Assembly: GCA_019456195.1 (NCBI GenBank)
Contig: VRUK01000001.1
Coordinates: forward strand, 1 to 64,000
DNA from: Planctomycetota bacterium
GTDB lineage: Bacteria; Planctomycetota; Phycisphaerae; Sedimentisphaerales; Anaerobacaceae
Direction: 5' to 3'
DNA length: 64,000 nt
Shown here: one piece after another, positions 17,083 to 25,834 of the stretch
Layout of the letters: the number at the start of each line of letters is the position of its first letter
Position numbering within the stretch: the stretch's first letter is position 1
The notes under the pieces: model-generated
The model's database searches: none
Told to the model about the DNA's origin: nothing
The model's input: the letters and a program-made list of their open reading frames with translations, nothing else
Position numbers and translations under genes: made by a program

Positions 17083-17412
17083 TTTACGCTCCTCACTTTT
17101 CAAAAGGCCCGGGCTATTAAGAAAGTTCCGTCTTTTTGCCCTCCGAGCTGTTTTTAGGTATCGAGTATCTGATTATTATCAGGCGATGTACCTGCAAATC
17201 TCAAATCCTGGTGCTTTTACGAGCTATCTCGACACAAGGTTTTAATCGACATAAATTGCCATTAGGTTTACATAAAAACTATGTCATTCAACTGATGTCA
17301 ATTAATCCCGCAAGCTGTTTGAGCAAACGCTGTACAGCTCCCATTGTTAAAGGCTGTAAGCATGATATCAAGTGTATAAGCCTCTTCATCCCCCACATTC
17401 TTCACTGTTTAA

Positions 17413-17440
17413 AGTATAGCACAACAAACAACTAAGCCAA
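17413..17440 (-). promoter_or_regulatory. weak candidate promoter of the pilin-like operon
   Basis: Read leftward, TTGGCT (17435-17440) and TATACT (17413-17418) are 16 nt apart. Transcription would begin near 17406, giving a leader of about 320 nt before the first pilin gene. I looked through that leader for a cyclic di-GMP riboswitch core and found none. The remaining sequence between 17441 and 17647 shows nothing recognisable. Confidence 0.3.
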
Positions 17441-17647
17441 ATAATTACAAGCCTTTCCGATAACATGCAATGTTTGAGGAGAATGTCAAATTACAGTTCG
17501 TTATTAAAACAACACTTTAGGTTGGTCCGATATTTGTATGCCTCAGACTGCATTAATAAGCATTGCGAAGAAGAATGCTTCGGTCATTAACATAACACTG
17601 CAGCGTCCGGGAAAATCATCGAAATATTACAGTAAAAAATGATACCG

Positions 17648-18583
17648 CTAATTTGCTCTCTGAGGCCTATGGTCTTCAGGGGATTGTATTTCTTCTTGTT
17701 CCTGTTTTAGGGGTGAAACTATCGAAGTGACTTTGGAGGCAAATTCAGAAATTGTCAGAGGTGGCGGTTTTTGCTGTACGGCCTGGGTTAGATTGTCGCT
17801 GTCAGCCTCTGCGGCGATGATGGCCTTTTGCACGGCCTGCTCGGCGGGTTCGTCTGTAAGTGCACGTAGGTAAATAGAAGAGGAGGACTGCTGCTCTACC
17901 CAAACCAATTTCTCTCGAATCAGTTCCAGAAGTGCAAGAAATAATCCGACTAATGCAAGGCGATTGTTTCTGGCCTCGAAAACACGCCCGAAAGTCAACG
18001 AGCCTTCTGTTTGAAGCCGATGTAAAATTTCTATCTGATATAAATCAATGGGCGTATCGTCTGTGATATGGCTGATGTCGCCGATTGTCCCGGTGGCCTT
18101 GCATACTGAATCAAAGGCTTCGAGCAGGTCCCAGATGCTGACCTGTTCAATATCAACCTCGGGCTCGGCAGTCGGCTTTAGCTGCTCGACAATAGTGCCG
18201 GGACGAGGGAAGCGTTCTTGTTGTTCGTCAGCGGCGGCATTAAGAAGATTAGCGGCATCCTTGAACTTTTTATACTCCAGAAGCTGACGGATAAGCTCTG
18301 CGCGGGGGTCATCCAGGTCATCTTCTCCGAGCAGACCGGACTCAGATTCTACTTTCGGTAGAAGCATCGCGGATTTTATCTGCATCAATGTTGCCGCCAT
18401 AACTAAAAAGTCGCCGGCCAGGTCAATGTCAAGACTTTTGAGTATTTCAATGTATTGGATGTATTGGTTGGTTATTTTAGCGATGGAAATATCGTAAATG
18501 TCCACCTCTTCTTTGCGGATCAAATACAAGAGCAAATCCAGAGGCCCAGCGAATATATCAAGATTTACACGGTAGTCGGCCAA
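17648..18583 (-). CDS. scpA: segregation and condensation protein A (ScpA)
   Basis: The product is 311 aa. The N-terminus YRVNLDIFAGPLDLLLYLIRKEEVDIYDISIAKITNQYIQYI is the ScpA signature that binds the SMC neck. The C-terminal winged-helix (FGRVFEARNNRLALVGLFLALLELIREKLVWVEQ) binds the SMC head. With SMC and ScpB it forms the bacterial condensin on the nucleoid. It starts at TTG immediately after the TAA of the DUF2007 gene, with AGGAG inside that gene's last codons, so translation is coupled. The C-terminal tail after about 250 is longer and more polar than usual. No scpB follows in this window; it must lie elsewhere. Confidence 0.92.
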   Translation of the reverse strand: MADYRVNLDIFAGPLDLLLYLIRKEEVDIYDISIAKITNQYIQYIEILKSLDIDLAGDFLVMAATLMQIKSAMLLPKVESESGLLGEDDLDDPRAELIRQLLEYKKFKDAANLLNAAADEQQERFPRPGTIVEQLKPTAEPEVDIEQVSIWDLLEAFDSVCKATGTIGDISHITDDTPIDLYQIEILHRLQTEGSLTFGRVFEARNNRLALVGLFLALLELIREKLVWVEQQSSSSIYLRALTDEPAEQAVQKAIIAAEADSDNLTQAVQQKPPPLTISEFASKVTSIVSPLKQEQEEIQSPEDHRPQRAN

Positions 18584-18808
18584 TTATTGCTCCTGTTCTT
18601 TTTGCGATTCCAAAATCTCTCGTGCCTGCTGAGCTTTGCTTTCGGGAACTTGCAGTTCCGGACCTTCTACGGCGGGAAGCGAAAATATATTTGAAGCATC
18701 CTCACCGGTTGCAACTGCTTCAATTCCATGATCAGCGAGCAATTGCTTAGCCATTTCAGCTTCTATATAACTTGGAAACTCTGCGATTGTAACAAGTTTA
18801 TCATCCAT
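18584..18808 (-). CDS. DUF2007 domain protein
   Basis: The product is 74 aa. LVTIAEFPSYIEAEMAKQLLADHGIEAVATGEDASN and LQVPESKAQQAREIL form the DUF2007 ferredoxin-like fold (called putative signal transducing protein), in which a strand and helix pair is followed by a short C-terminal strand and helix. Its function is not known. It lies between trpS and scpA on the same strand, with 14 nt to trpS and none to scpA. Its GAGGAAG ribosome site comes from a 12-bp tandem duplication at 18809-18832 that also ends trpS. Confidence 0.85.
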   Translation of the reverse strand: MDDKLVTIAEFPSYIEAEMAKQLLADHGIEAVATGEDASNIFSLPAVEGPELQVPESKAQQAREILESQKEQEQ

Positions 18809-18822
18809 AATTACTTCCTCAA

Positions 18823-19788
18823 TTACTTCCTCAAGCCTACGGCCTGGCGGGCTTTTTCGAGCGTTTCACCGGCCACTGCTTTTGCCCGTTCGGCGCCGTT
18901 GGCAAGGACCTCTTTAACATAGTTTATATTGTTTTCAAGCTCGGCTCTTTTCTGTCTGAACGGCTTGAAATAATCTGTCACAAGCTCTGCGAGGCGTTTT
19001 TTTGCATGGCCGTAACCCATACCGCCGTTTCGGTATTTGTTTTCCCATTCGCCTAATTCCTCCGGCGATGCTACCAGCTTCAAAAGCGCAAAGACATTGC
19101 ATTTATCAGGGTCCTTGGCATCTTCAACCGGGGTGGAATCGGTAACTATTTTCATAATCTTCTTTTTGGCGATTTTCTCAGGCTCGAAGATTTCGATGGT
19201 ATTTCCATAACTTTTACTCATCTTTCGACCATCGACACCCGGGACGATGGCTACGGATTCGATGATGTGTTCTTTTGGAACGGTGAATACCTCGCCGTAT
19301 GTGTTATTGAATCGGATTGCTATATCGCGTGTAACTTCGATATGCTGTTTCTGGTCGGCGCCGACTGGGACAAGCTCGCTGTTATAAATAAGGATGTCTG
19401 CTGCCTGGAGGACTGGATATGTGAACAGGCCATGATTAGGGCTTAAACCCTGAGCGACTTTGTCCTTGTAGCTCGTACATCTCTGCAACAGGCCCACAGG
19501 GGTTATACAGGACAGCAGCCAGGTCAGCTCCGTAACCTCCGGCACATCGGATTGTCGCCAGAAAACGGTTTTTTCGGTATCGAGACCCAAAGCGATATAA
19601 TCCATTGCAACGTCAAGAGTATGACCGGCGATCTCGTCGGGCGTTGGGTGGCTCGTAAGCGCATGGTAGTCGGCAATGAAATAAAAAGAATCATGCTCCG
19701 CCTGCAACTGGAGGTGCTGACGCATGGCCCCGAAAAAGTTACCTATGTGAAGTTTGCCTGACGGTTGTATGCCTGATAGAACCCTCAA
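18823..19788 (-). CDS. trpS: tryptophanyl-tRNA synthetase
   Basis: The product is 321 aa, a normal bacterial TrpRS length. The class I signatures are present: SGIQPSGKLHIGNFFGA (HIGH-like, residues 5-21) and GRKMSKSYGN (KMSKS loop, about 192-201). It charges tRNA-Trp in the cytoplasm. The start is TTG, with AGGAG 8 nt upstream; no ATG nearby keeps the conserved N-terminus. It is the first gene of a trpS-DUF2007-scpA operon and has a consensus promoter 60-90 nt upstream. The leader is short, so no T-box or attenuator fits. Confidence 0.96.
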   Translation of the reverse strand: MRVLSGIQPSGKLHIGNFFGAMRQHLQLQAEHDSFYFIADYHALTSHPTPDEIAGHTLDVAMDYIALGLDTEKTVFWRQSDVPEVTELTWLLSCITPVGLLQRCTSYKDKVAQGLSPNHGLFTYPVLQAADILIYNSELVPVGADQKQHIEVTRDIAIRFNNTYGEVFTVPKEHIIESVAIVPGVDGRKMSKSYGNTIEIFEPEKIAKKKIMKIVTDSTPVEDAKDPDKCNVFALLKLVASPEELGEWENKYRNGGMGYGHAKKRLAELVTDYFKPFRQKRAELENNINYVKEVLANGAERAKAVAGETLEKARQAVGLRK

Positions 19789-19849
19789 AATTAAGCTCCT
19801 GTCCCAAAACCCATAAATATATCACCGGAAACGTAAAACATTCCTGATA

Positions 19850-19878
19850 AAAATAACGGTATTGATGACAGTTGTCAA
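19850..19878 (-). promoter_or_regulatory. promoter of trpS operon
   Basis: Read leftward, TTGACA (19873-19878) and TATTTT (19850-19855) are exactly 17 nt apart. The -35 box is perfect and the -10 box keeps the key T, A and final T. The predicted start near 19843 leaves a leader of about 55 nt before the TTG of trpS. Confidence 0.7.
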
Positions 19879-19931
19879 TCATTTAGAATCAAGAATATAG
19901 ACAGCCTCTGTAAATCCTTACTTTATTGCTT

Positions 19932-21275
19932 TTACCGGTTGTCCATTCTTGTGCCGTGATATGTCCTCAGTACGTATTCAAATTTCTTTGCCGACCTTGG
20001 CTTGAGTTCTAAAGTGAATTTAACCGTATCCATGTCCACTTTCTCGAATTCACCAAAGCCTCCCCTTCTGGTCAGCTTCCAGATAGATGTATTGAAATTT
20101 CGCTTAATCTCGACCTTAACGCCAATGTCGCGGGTATTTTTAACTTCGATGTCAAATGTTCTAATCTCGTCCCAGCCGGAGACATTACCTCGCCTGTCAA
20201 ATTCGTAATTGTCTGTTTTGTAGTCCATTAGCTTAGGTTTGACAACAACGTCGGTAACCGCGCCAATATTAAGCTCTACGTCCTCATCCACAGGGACATA
20301 CTTAAACGAAGACTGTCCTGTATAAGATAAGTGCCCCTCATTGCCGGCGTTTCGATAAACCTTAAGCATCCCTCCGGGGATTGGAGTTTCACCTAATTCG
20401 TGCTCTGTATCGTTCTTAAAGCTGAGGAACCGGACCACCGAGCCGCCGTATCGTCTTTCTTCGTATTTATAAAGGTTTACGACCGGAACTTCGTCAACCT
20501 CGAAGCTTAGCAGCCGTTTAGACCACCCGGTCGGTATCGTCTCTTTGCCCTCAATCGTATAGAGAAAATACTCGCTTAATCCTTCTTTCATGATTTCCTT
20601 TGGCTGCATAGCAGCCGCGTCGGCTTCTCTTACCATCATTGAAAGTGATTTTTGTATCCCCCTCGGGCCTCTTCTTGGAGCCGACGCCATTGGCGGTGCA
20701 ATTGCTTCACCTGGTCTGCCATAAGGGTATTGTCGTCGGGCCAGCTCAGCTATCTCATCGAGAATATGGACTTTGCCAACTATCAGGCGGGTCTGAGCGT
20801 TCTCATAATCTTCGCCGCTGTTGTTGGTTACCCGTACATAGCCCTGCAGGCGCATCGTCTCTTCGTTTTCTGTAAGCGTGCCCATATAAAACGCTCGCCA
20901 GCTTAATCCGCTGGTCAGGTACGAAATCTCTACCGGCACTTTGCCGCTTACACCGCTTTCGATGTTCCACAGTCCCAGATTTCTTACCCTTGGTGGAAAA
21001 GTTAAATCCGCGATGTCAATTTTATCTGCGTTGGCCCTGGGCAGCATTTCCAGGCTCGTCGGGTCGATAAGTGTATTGGCCCAGGAAAATTGCAGCTTGT
21101 TTTTCCCATCTTTCAGCGTAAGCGCCCTGCTTTCACGCACCAACGTCATATCCGCCGAGTTATAAATCGTAAGTTGTACCGTGTCCCGTGTAGGCAGTGT
21201 TACCAAATCGATCTTTGCCATGCTTGTACCGGCCATCAAAACGATTATAAGTAATATTAATATTGAGCGTTTCAT
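19932..21275 (-). CDS. secreted DUF4139 protein, copy 1
   Basis: The product is 447 aa. A signal peptide (MKRSILILLIIVLMAGTSMA) is followed by KIDLVTLPTRDTVQLTIYNSADMTLVRESRAL, the start of a DUF4139-type (MuiA-related) beta domain filling the protein. The conserved C-terminal part includes DNYEFDRRGNVSGWDEIRTFDIEVKN and ends KFEYVLRTYHGTR. An open frame extends 54 nt further upstream, but GAGGG before the ATG at 21275 fixes the start. There is no membrane helix beyond the signal, so it should be free in the periplasm. It is the last of five genes led by an ECF sigma factor. It is nearly identical to copy 2 over the first 230 residues. DUF4139 has no established biochemical role. Confidence 0.85.
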   Translation of the reverse strand: MKRSILILLIIVLMAGTSMAKIDLVTLPTRDTVQLTIYNSADMTLVRESRALTLKDGKNKLQFSWANTLIDPTSLEMLPRANADKIDIADLTFPPRVRNLGLWNIESGVSGKVPVEISYLTSGLSWRAFYMGTLTENEETMRLQGYVRVTNNSGEDYENAQTRLIVGKVHILDEIAELARRQYPYGRPGEAIAPPMASAPRRGPRGIQKSLSMMVREADAAAMQPKEIMKEGLSEYFLYTIEGKETIPTGWSKRLLSFEVDEVPVVNLYKYEERRYGGSVVRFLSFKNDTEHELGETPIPGGMLKVYRNAGNEGHLSYTGQSSFKYVPVDEDVELNIGAVTDVVVKPKLMDYKTDNYEFDRRGNVSGWDEIRTFDIEVKNTRDIGVKVEIKRNFNTSIWKLTRRGGFGEFEKVDMDTVKFTLELKPRSAKKFEYVLRTYHGTRMDNR

Positions 21276-21316
21276 TTTATAGCCCTCTTTGCTATTATTT
21301 TTGCATCCTTTGTAAT

Positions 21317-22666
21317 TTATCGCCGCCAATTATCTTCTCTTGTTCCGTGATAGGTTCTCAGCACGTACTCAAATTTCTTTGCCGACCTTGGCTTGAGTTC
21401 CAGGGTGAATTTGACGGTATCCATGTCAACTTTATCAAATTCGCCAAAGTCTCCGCTTCTGGTCAGCTTCCAGTAGGATGTGTTGAAGTTGCGTTTAACC
21501 TCGACTTTTACGCCAATGTCGCGGGTATTTTTAACTTCAATTTCAAATGTACGAATCTCGTCCCAGCCGGAGACGTTACCTCGCCTGTCGAATTCATAAT
21601 TGTCTGTCTCGAAGTCCATCAGCTTGGGCTTGACAACAATGTCCGCAACCGCACCAAGATTAAGCTCTACGTCCTCATCCACCGGGATATACTTAAACGA
21701 AGATTGCCCCGTATAAGATAAATGCCCCTCATCACCGGCGTTTCGATAGACCTTAAGCATCCCGCCGGGGATTGGGGTATCGCCTAATTCGTGCTCTTTA
21801 TCATTCTTGAAGCTGAGGAATCGAACCACCGAGGCGCCGTAACGTTCTTCTTCGTACTTGTAAAGATTTACCAACGGCACTTCGTCAACCTCGAAACTAA
21901 GCAGCCGTTTCGACCAGCCTGTCGGTATCGTCTCCTTGCCCTCAATCGTATAAAGAAAATACTCGCTCAGTCCCTCTTTTGTAATTTCTTTTGGCCTCAT
22001 GGCAGCAACTTCTGATTCTCGTAACATCATTGAAGTGTCCATTGGGCCTCTTATTGGGCCTCTTCTGGGAGCTGGCGCCATTGGCGGTGCAATTCCTTCA
22101 CCCGGTCTGCCATAAGGATACTGCCGCCGGGCTAATTCTGCTATCTGGTCAAGTATATGCACTTTGCCGACAATCAGGCGGGTCTGGGCGTTCTCATAAT
22201 CTTCGCCGCTGTTGTTGGTTACCCGTACATAACCCTGCAGGCGCATCGTCTCTTCATCTTCTGTAAGCGTCCCCATATAAAACGCTCGCCAGGAAAGTCC
22301 GCTGGTCAGGTACGAAATCTCAACCGGCACTTTACCGCTTACACCGCTTTCGATGTTCCACAGTCCCAGGTTTCTTACCCTTGGTGGAAAAGTCAAATCT
22401 GCGATGTCAATTTTATCCGCGTTGGCCTTAGGCAGCATTTCCAGGCTCGTCGGGTCGATAAGTGTATTGGCCCAGGAAAATTGCAGCTTGTTTTTCCCAT
22501 CTTTCAGCGTAAGCGCCCTGCTTTCACGCACCAACGTCATATCCGCCGAGTTATAAATTGTAAGCTGCACCGTGTCGCGTGTAGGCAGTGTAACCAAATC
22601 GATCTTGGCCTGACCGGCTCCGGCCATTAAAACGATTATGAGTAGTGAAAATATTATACGTTTCAT
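21317..22666 (-). CDS. secreted DUF4139 protein, copy 2
   Basis: The product is 449 aa with signal peptide MKRIIFSLLIIVLMAGAGQA and the same DUF4139 chain as copy 1. The two differ at few positions except in a short spacer around residues 215-240, where this copy reads GPIRGPMDTSMMLRESEVAAM and copy 1 reads GPRGIQKSLSMMVREADAAAM. Long runs of nucleotides are identical too, so the duplication is recent or is kept alike by gene conversion. AAGGAG precedes the ATG. The gap to copy 1 is 41 nt, without a terminator. The protein is probably periplasmic, and the function is not known. Confidence 0.85.
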   Translation of the reverse strand: MKRIIFSLLIIVLMAGAGQAKIDLVTLPTRDTVQLTIYNSADMTLVRESRALTLKDGKNKLQFSWANTLIDPTSLEMLPKANADKIDIADLTFPPRVRNLGLWNIESGVSGKVPVEISYLTSGLSWRAFYMGTLTEDEETMRLQGYVRVTNNSGEDYENAQTRLIVGKVHILDQIAELARRQYPYGRPGEGIAPPMAPAPRRGPIRGPMDTSMMLRESEVAAMRPKEITKEGLSEYFLYTIEGKETIPTGWSKRLLSFEVDEVPLVNLYKYEEERYGASVVRFLSFKNDKEHELGDTPIPGGMLKVYRNAGDEGHLSYTGQSSFKYIPVDEDVELNLGAVADIVVKPKLMDFETDNYEFDRRGNVSGWDEIRTFEIEVKNTRDIGVKVEVKRNFNTSYWKLTRSGDFGEFDKVDMDTVKFTLELKPRSAKKFEYVLRTYHGTREDNWRR

Positions 22667-22705
22667 TTTACAGCTCCTTTATTTTGGAACGGTTCTAAGG
22701 TTTTA

Positions 22706-23914
22706 TTATCTTCTTAACGGCTGTACCATCGTAGGCATCGGCCTGGTATTTGCACTCACACCCGGCCGAAGATTACGCCGATTGTAATGCATCGTCAGTT
22801 CCTTCGTGGCTGGCCCATTCTCTGTGCGGGCGGGTAGTTTAATCTCAAATTCAAGCGTAGTGGCGTTCTTTTTCTTGTATTTCATGTTGCATTTTCTCAT
22901 GTCCCACTGGCCGGGTATGTGCTGTATCATTGTAAGCACCGCCGGGCTGTCCTTGAAATTCTCGATCTTTGCCGTGATGATTTCATTAGTGTCGTAAAGA
23001 ACCAGCTTCGGAGTTCTGTCGTTGTTGAATCGCTTGTTTATCTGGGTTTCCTCCATTTTACGCTGAGTAACAACAATGTCCCTGCTGTCGCCGATATACA
23101 GTTCCGTCTTCTCGCCGACCGGTACCATTGAAGTTACATCTTCACCAAGAAAAATAGTGCTCTCATGCCCGTCATCCTGGAAGATTCGTGCCTTGCCGCC
23201 CCAGAGGGAGAATTCGCCTAATCCGCTTTGGGAATTATTGACAATTCGATAGCTTACCGGAATACCCACATTTCTGTTTTCTAATTGTTCCGGGTCCCAC
23301 GGCAGCTTGCCCGCATCGAACGTCCAGATTTTTGTAATAGGCACCTTCGCAGCTTTTAGAAACAGCATCTGCTTGGTCTCCTCATGGTCGATGCCCTGCT
23401 CGAACGACTCTCCATAATCCAGAAGCACCCGTGCCTTTTCGAAATCCTCGCCGGAGAAATTCCGCAGCACTAAGTAGCTTTTCAAATCAACCGTAGTCTC
23501 GGCCTTGTCGGCTATTGCTTTATAAGTTATCAGCCTGTCGATATTACTCAGCAGATAACTGATTCGAACCTTCTCGGCATAGTCGCCATCGCTGCTGATT
23601 TCCCAGACAAGGGCCGCCTCATTAGGCGGATAACTCACATTCAGAAGCGTTACGTTCCCGGGATGCTCGAGCGCCTGAAGCCGGATTGAGTCGGCGTCGA
23701 TAGAGACCGCCTTCCAGGAAAAGTCCACCTTGTTAAGCCCTTTTTGCAGCGTCAGAACGCGCTCTTCTTCTATCAATGTCGCCCTCGGATTATCTAAGCG
23801 AATCACCGTCGCCGCCCGCTCGGGAAGCGCAACTAATTTGATCCGCCCTTGAGAGACCGCACTTACCATCATCAGCAGTACAATTGCCATTAGTTTGTTT
23901 CTTTTACCGTTCAT
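22706..23914 (-). CDS. secreted DUF4139-like protein, divergent copy 3
   Basis: The product is 402 aa. A signal peptide (MNGKRNKLMAIVLLMMVSAVSQG) is followed by RIKLVALPERAATVIRLDNPRATLIEEERVLTLQKGLNKVDFSW, which lines up with the start of the two close copies but shares only the general pattern. FSGEDFEKARVLLDYG corresponds to NSGEDYENAQTRLIVG of the others, and VPVGEKTELYIGDSRDIVVTQRKME to VPVDEDVELNIGAVTDVVVKPKLMD. It is the oldest-looking branch of the family here and lies between the anti-sigma fusion and copy 2 (53 and 39 nt gaps). The ending is basic and Pro-rich. Function unknown. Confidence 0.8.
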   Translation of the reverse strand: MNGKRNKLMAIVLLMMVSAVSQGRIKLVALPERAATVIRLDNPRATLIEEERVLTLQKGLNKVDFSWKAVSIDADSIRLQALEHPGNVTLLNVSYPPNEAALVWEISSDGDYAEKVRISYLLSNIDRLITYKAIADKAETTVDLKSYLVLRNFSGEDFEKARVLLDYGESFEQGIDHEETKQMLFLKAAKVPITKIWTFDAGKLPWDPEQLENRNVGIPVSYRIVNNSQSGLGEFSLWGGKARIFQDDGHESTIFLGEDVTSMVPVGEKTELYIGDSRDIVVTQRKMEETQINKRFNNDRTPKLVLYDTNEIITAKIENFKDSPAVLTMIQHIPGQWDMRKCNMKYKKKNATTLEFEIKLPARTENGPATKELTMHYNRRNLRPGVSANTRPMPTMVQPLRR

Positions 23915-23967
23915 AATTCAATCTCCTAAAAATTGTTTTTTGCTTTTTTGTGCTTATTACTTAATTT

Positions 23968-25815
23968 TCAGTTATTTCCAGCTAATACATTTTCCCGCAT
24001 ACCGTGATACGTCGTAACCGTATATTCGAACGCCTCCTTGCTTTTGGGTTCAGGATTTAAGTTAAAGCGAGCATGAGTAGCATCATACTTTTCATAAGCA
24101 GCATCGGCCTGCAACGTCCAGTACGCCGTGTTAAAGCCGCGGGTAACCTCAATCTCTATCGGCAGTTCACGGGTATTAATAATCTCGATTTTCCACGTCC
24201 GTATCTCATCCCATCCGGCAACGTTGCCCCTCCTGTCGAACATATAATTATCGGTCTTGAAATTCATCAGTTTCGGCTCAACCTTTACTAATCTGGCCGG
24301 GCCAAGATTTAACTCAACTTCTTCATCCACCGGAATATATTTGATATTCGTCCCGCCCACGTATGACAAAAAGCCTTCACTGTCCGCCTTACCGTAAATT
24401 TTCACTGTCCCATTCGGTATCGGCGTTTCGCCCAGGTTATGCTCTTCATCGTTTGCAAACTTAACGAACCTTATTGTCTGATTGCCCCAGCGATCCTCAT
24501 CATATTTATATAAACTATCAACTTCGATATCTTCTACATCGAACGACAGCAGTCTCTTGCCCCACTGGTTCGGTATAGTCTCGGTCCCCTCAATCGTATA
24601 AAGAAAATACTCGCTGAGCCCTTCTTTCCTTATTTCCTTGCGGTTGAATCTCATGTCCAAGAATAGCTCACTTGATGTCGGGATATCTCCCAACAGCGGC
24701 ACTTTGTCCCCGTCCATGTCACCTACGTCTCCGTTATAGCTCTCATATCGTAGTATCCCCGGCCTGTTATATGGATACTGACGTTTAGCTAATTCTGTTA
24801 TCTCGTCAAGTATATGAACATTGCCGACAATCAGTCTCGTCTCGGCCTCTTCATAATCCTCTCCGCTGCTATTGTTTACTCGCACATAACCCTGCAATTG
24901 CATCGTCTTTTCATCTTCAGCGAGAGTTCCCATATAAAACGCCCGCCAGGAAATACCGCTCGTGAAATACGTTATCTCGAACGGTACCTGGCCGCTGACT
25001 TCTGAATGTATGAGCCAGCGGCCAAGCTCACGCAGCCTCGCTGGAAACACTAATTGTTGAATATCAATCTTATCTCCCTGCGCCAACGGCTCAAGTGACA
25101 ACGACGTCGGATCAATCAAAGTATTGGCCCACATAAACTGAAGCCAGTTCCACCCCTTCTTCATAGTCAAATTCCGCCGCTCCCGCACTAACGTCATATC
25201 AGCGGAATTATAAATCGTAAGCTGCACCTTCTCTCGTCTCGGCAGAGTAACTAATTCTATCGCACTTGCCGGTGCAAAGGGCGGCTGCTCAGATATTGCA
25301 TCATCCGAAGTTTTACCCTTCGTTGCATACATATCCGCCGCCTCTTCCATAGGTGCCATCGAAAGTGTCGCCTTCCTTGGCGTGTCATTTTTTTGTACAG
25401 CCCTGGCCTGTGTAATCTCCGGTGTGCTTGCGGCTTCCATCTCTGCTACCGATATCGGCCCTCTCGCAACTTCCCGTTGCTTTGTCCCATCCTCGCTCAA
25501 CTGATTAGCAACCAGCAGCAACCCCACTACCAGCACCGCCGCTGCCGAACTCATCCAAATCGGCTTCTTAAACCAGGCAATTCTTTTCAGTACAGGTTTG
25601 CCGGCCTGCTCTGTAACACGAGAAATCAAATCCTCGGAAATCTCTACCTTCTCGCCTAATAAATCCAGGGCCGAATATTTGCGCTGCAATTTCTCCAGAT
25701 CTCTCCGGCATTGGCAGCAGCCTTCTATATGCTCGGCCGCTTCCTTCATCCCGGCATCTGAGGCCAGTTTGAACTGGTATTCGATAAGCTCTTTTTCTGT
25801 AAGATGATGTTTCAT
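23968..25815 (-). CDS. zinc-finger anti-sigma factor fused to periplasmic DUF4139 domain
   Basis: The product is 615 aa. The cytoplasmic N-terminus has the ZAS anti-sigma motif HIEGCCQC (His29, Cys33, Cys36). A membrane helix lies at about 88-105. After a linker with repeated Ala/Pro, the outside part from about 183 (IELVTLPRREKVQLTIYNSADMTLVRERRNL) is a complete DUF4139 chain that aligns end to end with the three secreted proteins downstream. An in-frame ATG 33 nt upstream overlaps the sigma gene, but AGGG before 25815 supports the later start. ZAS proteins hold their sigma factor until an outside signal is sensed, so the DUF4139 domain is the likely sensor. The start is 19 nt after the sigma stop. 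Confidence 0.88.
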   Translation of the reverse strand: MKHHLTEKELIEYQFKLASDAGMKEAAEHIEGCCQCRRDLEKLQRKYSALDLLGEKVEISEDLISRVTEQAGKPVLKRIAWFKKPIWMSSAAAVLVVGLLLVANQLSEDGTKQREVARGPISVAEMEAASTPEITQARAVQKNDTPRKATLSMAPMEEAADMYATKGKTSDDAISEQPPFAPASAIELVTLPRREKVQLTIYNSADMTLVRERRNLTMKKGWNWLQFMWANTLIDPTSLSLEPLAQGDKIDIQQLVFPARLRELGRWLIHSEVSGQVPFEITYFTSGISWRAFYMGTLAEDEKTMQLQGYVRVNNSSGEDYEEAETRLIVGNVHILDEITELAKRQYPYNRPGILRYESYNGDVGDMDGDKVPLLGDIPTSSELFLDMRFNRKEIRKEGLSEYFLYTIEGTETIPNQWGKRLLSFDVEDIEVDSLYKYDEDRWGNQTIRFVKFANDEEHNLGETPIPNGTVKIYGKADSEGFLSYVGGTNIKYIPVDEEVELNLGPARLVKVEPKLMNFKTDNYMFDRRGNVAGWDEIRTWKIEIINTRELPIEIEVTRGFNTAYWTLQADAAYEKYDATHARFNLNPEPKSKEAFEYTVTTYHGMRENVLAGNN

Positions 25816-25834
25816 TTTATTTATCCCTAAAGGA

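Noticed and set aside
17104..17405. Cyclic di-GMP riboswitch in the long leader of the pilin-like operon
   Set aside because: GAGGGCAAA-like and GACGGAAC segments are present, but the conserved core and pairing of the known class are not.
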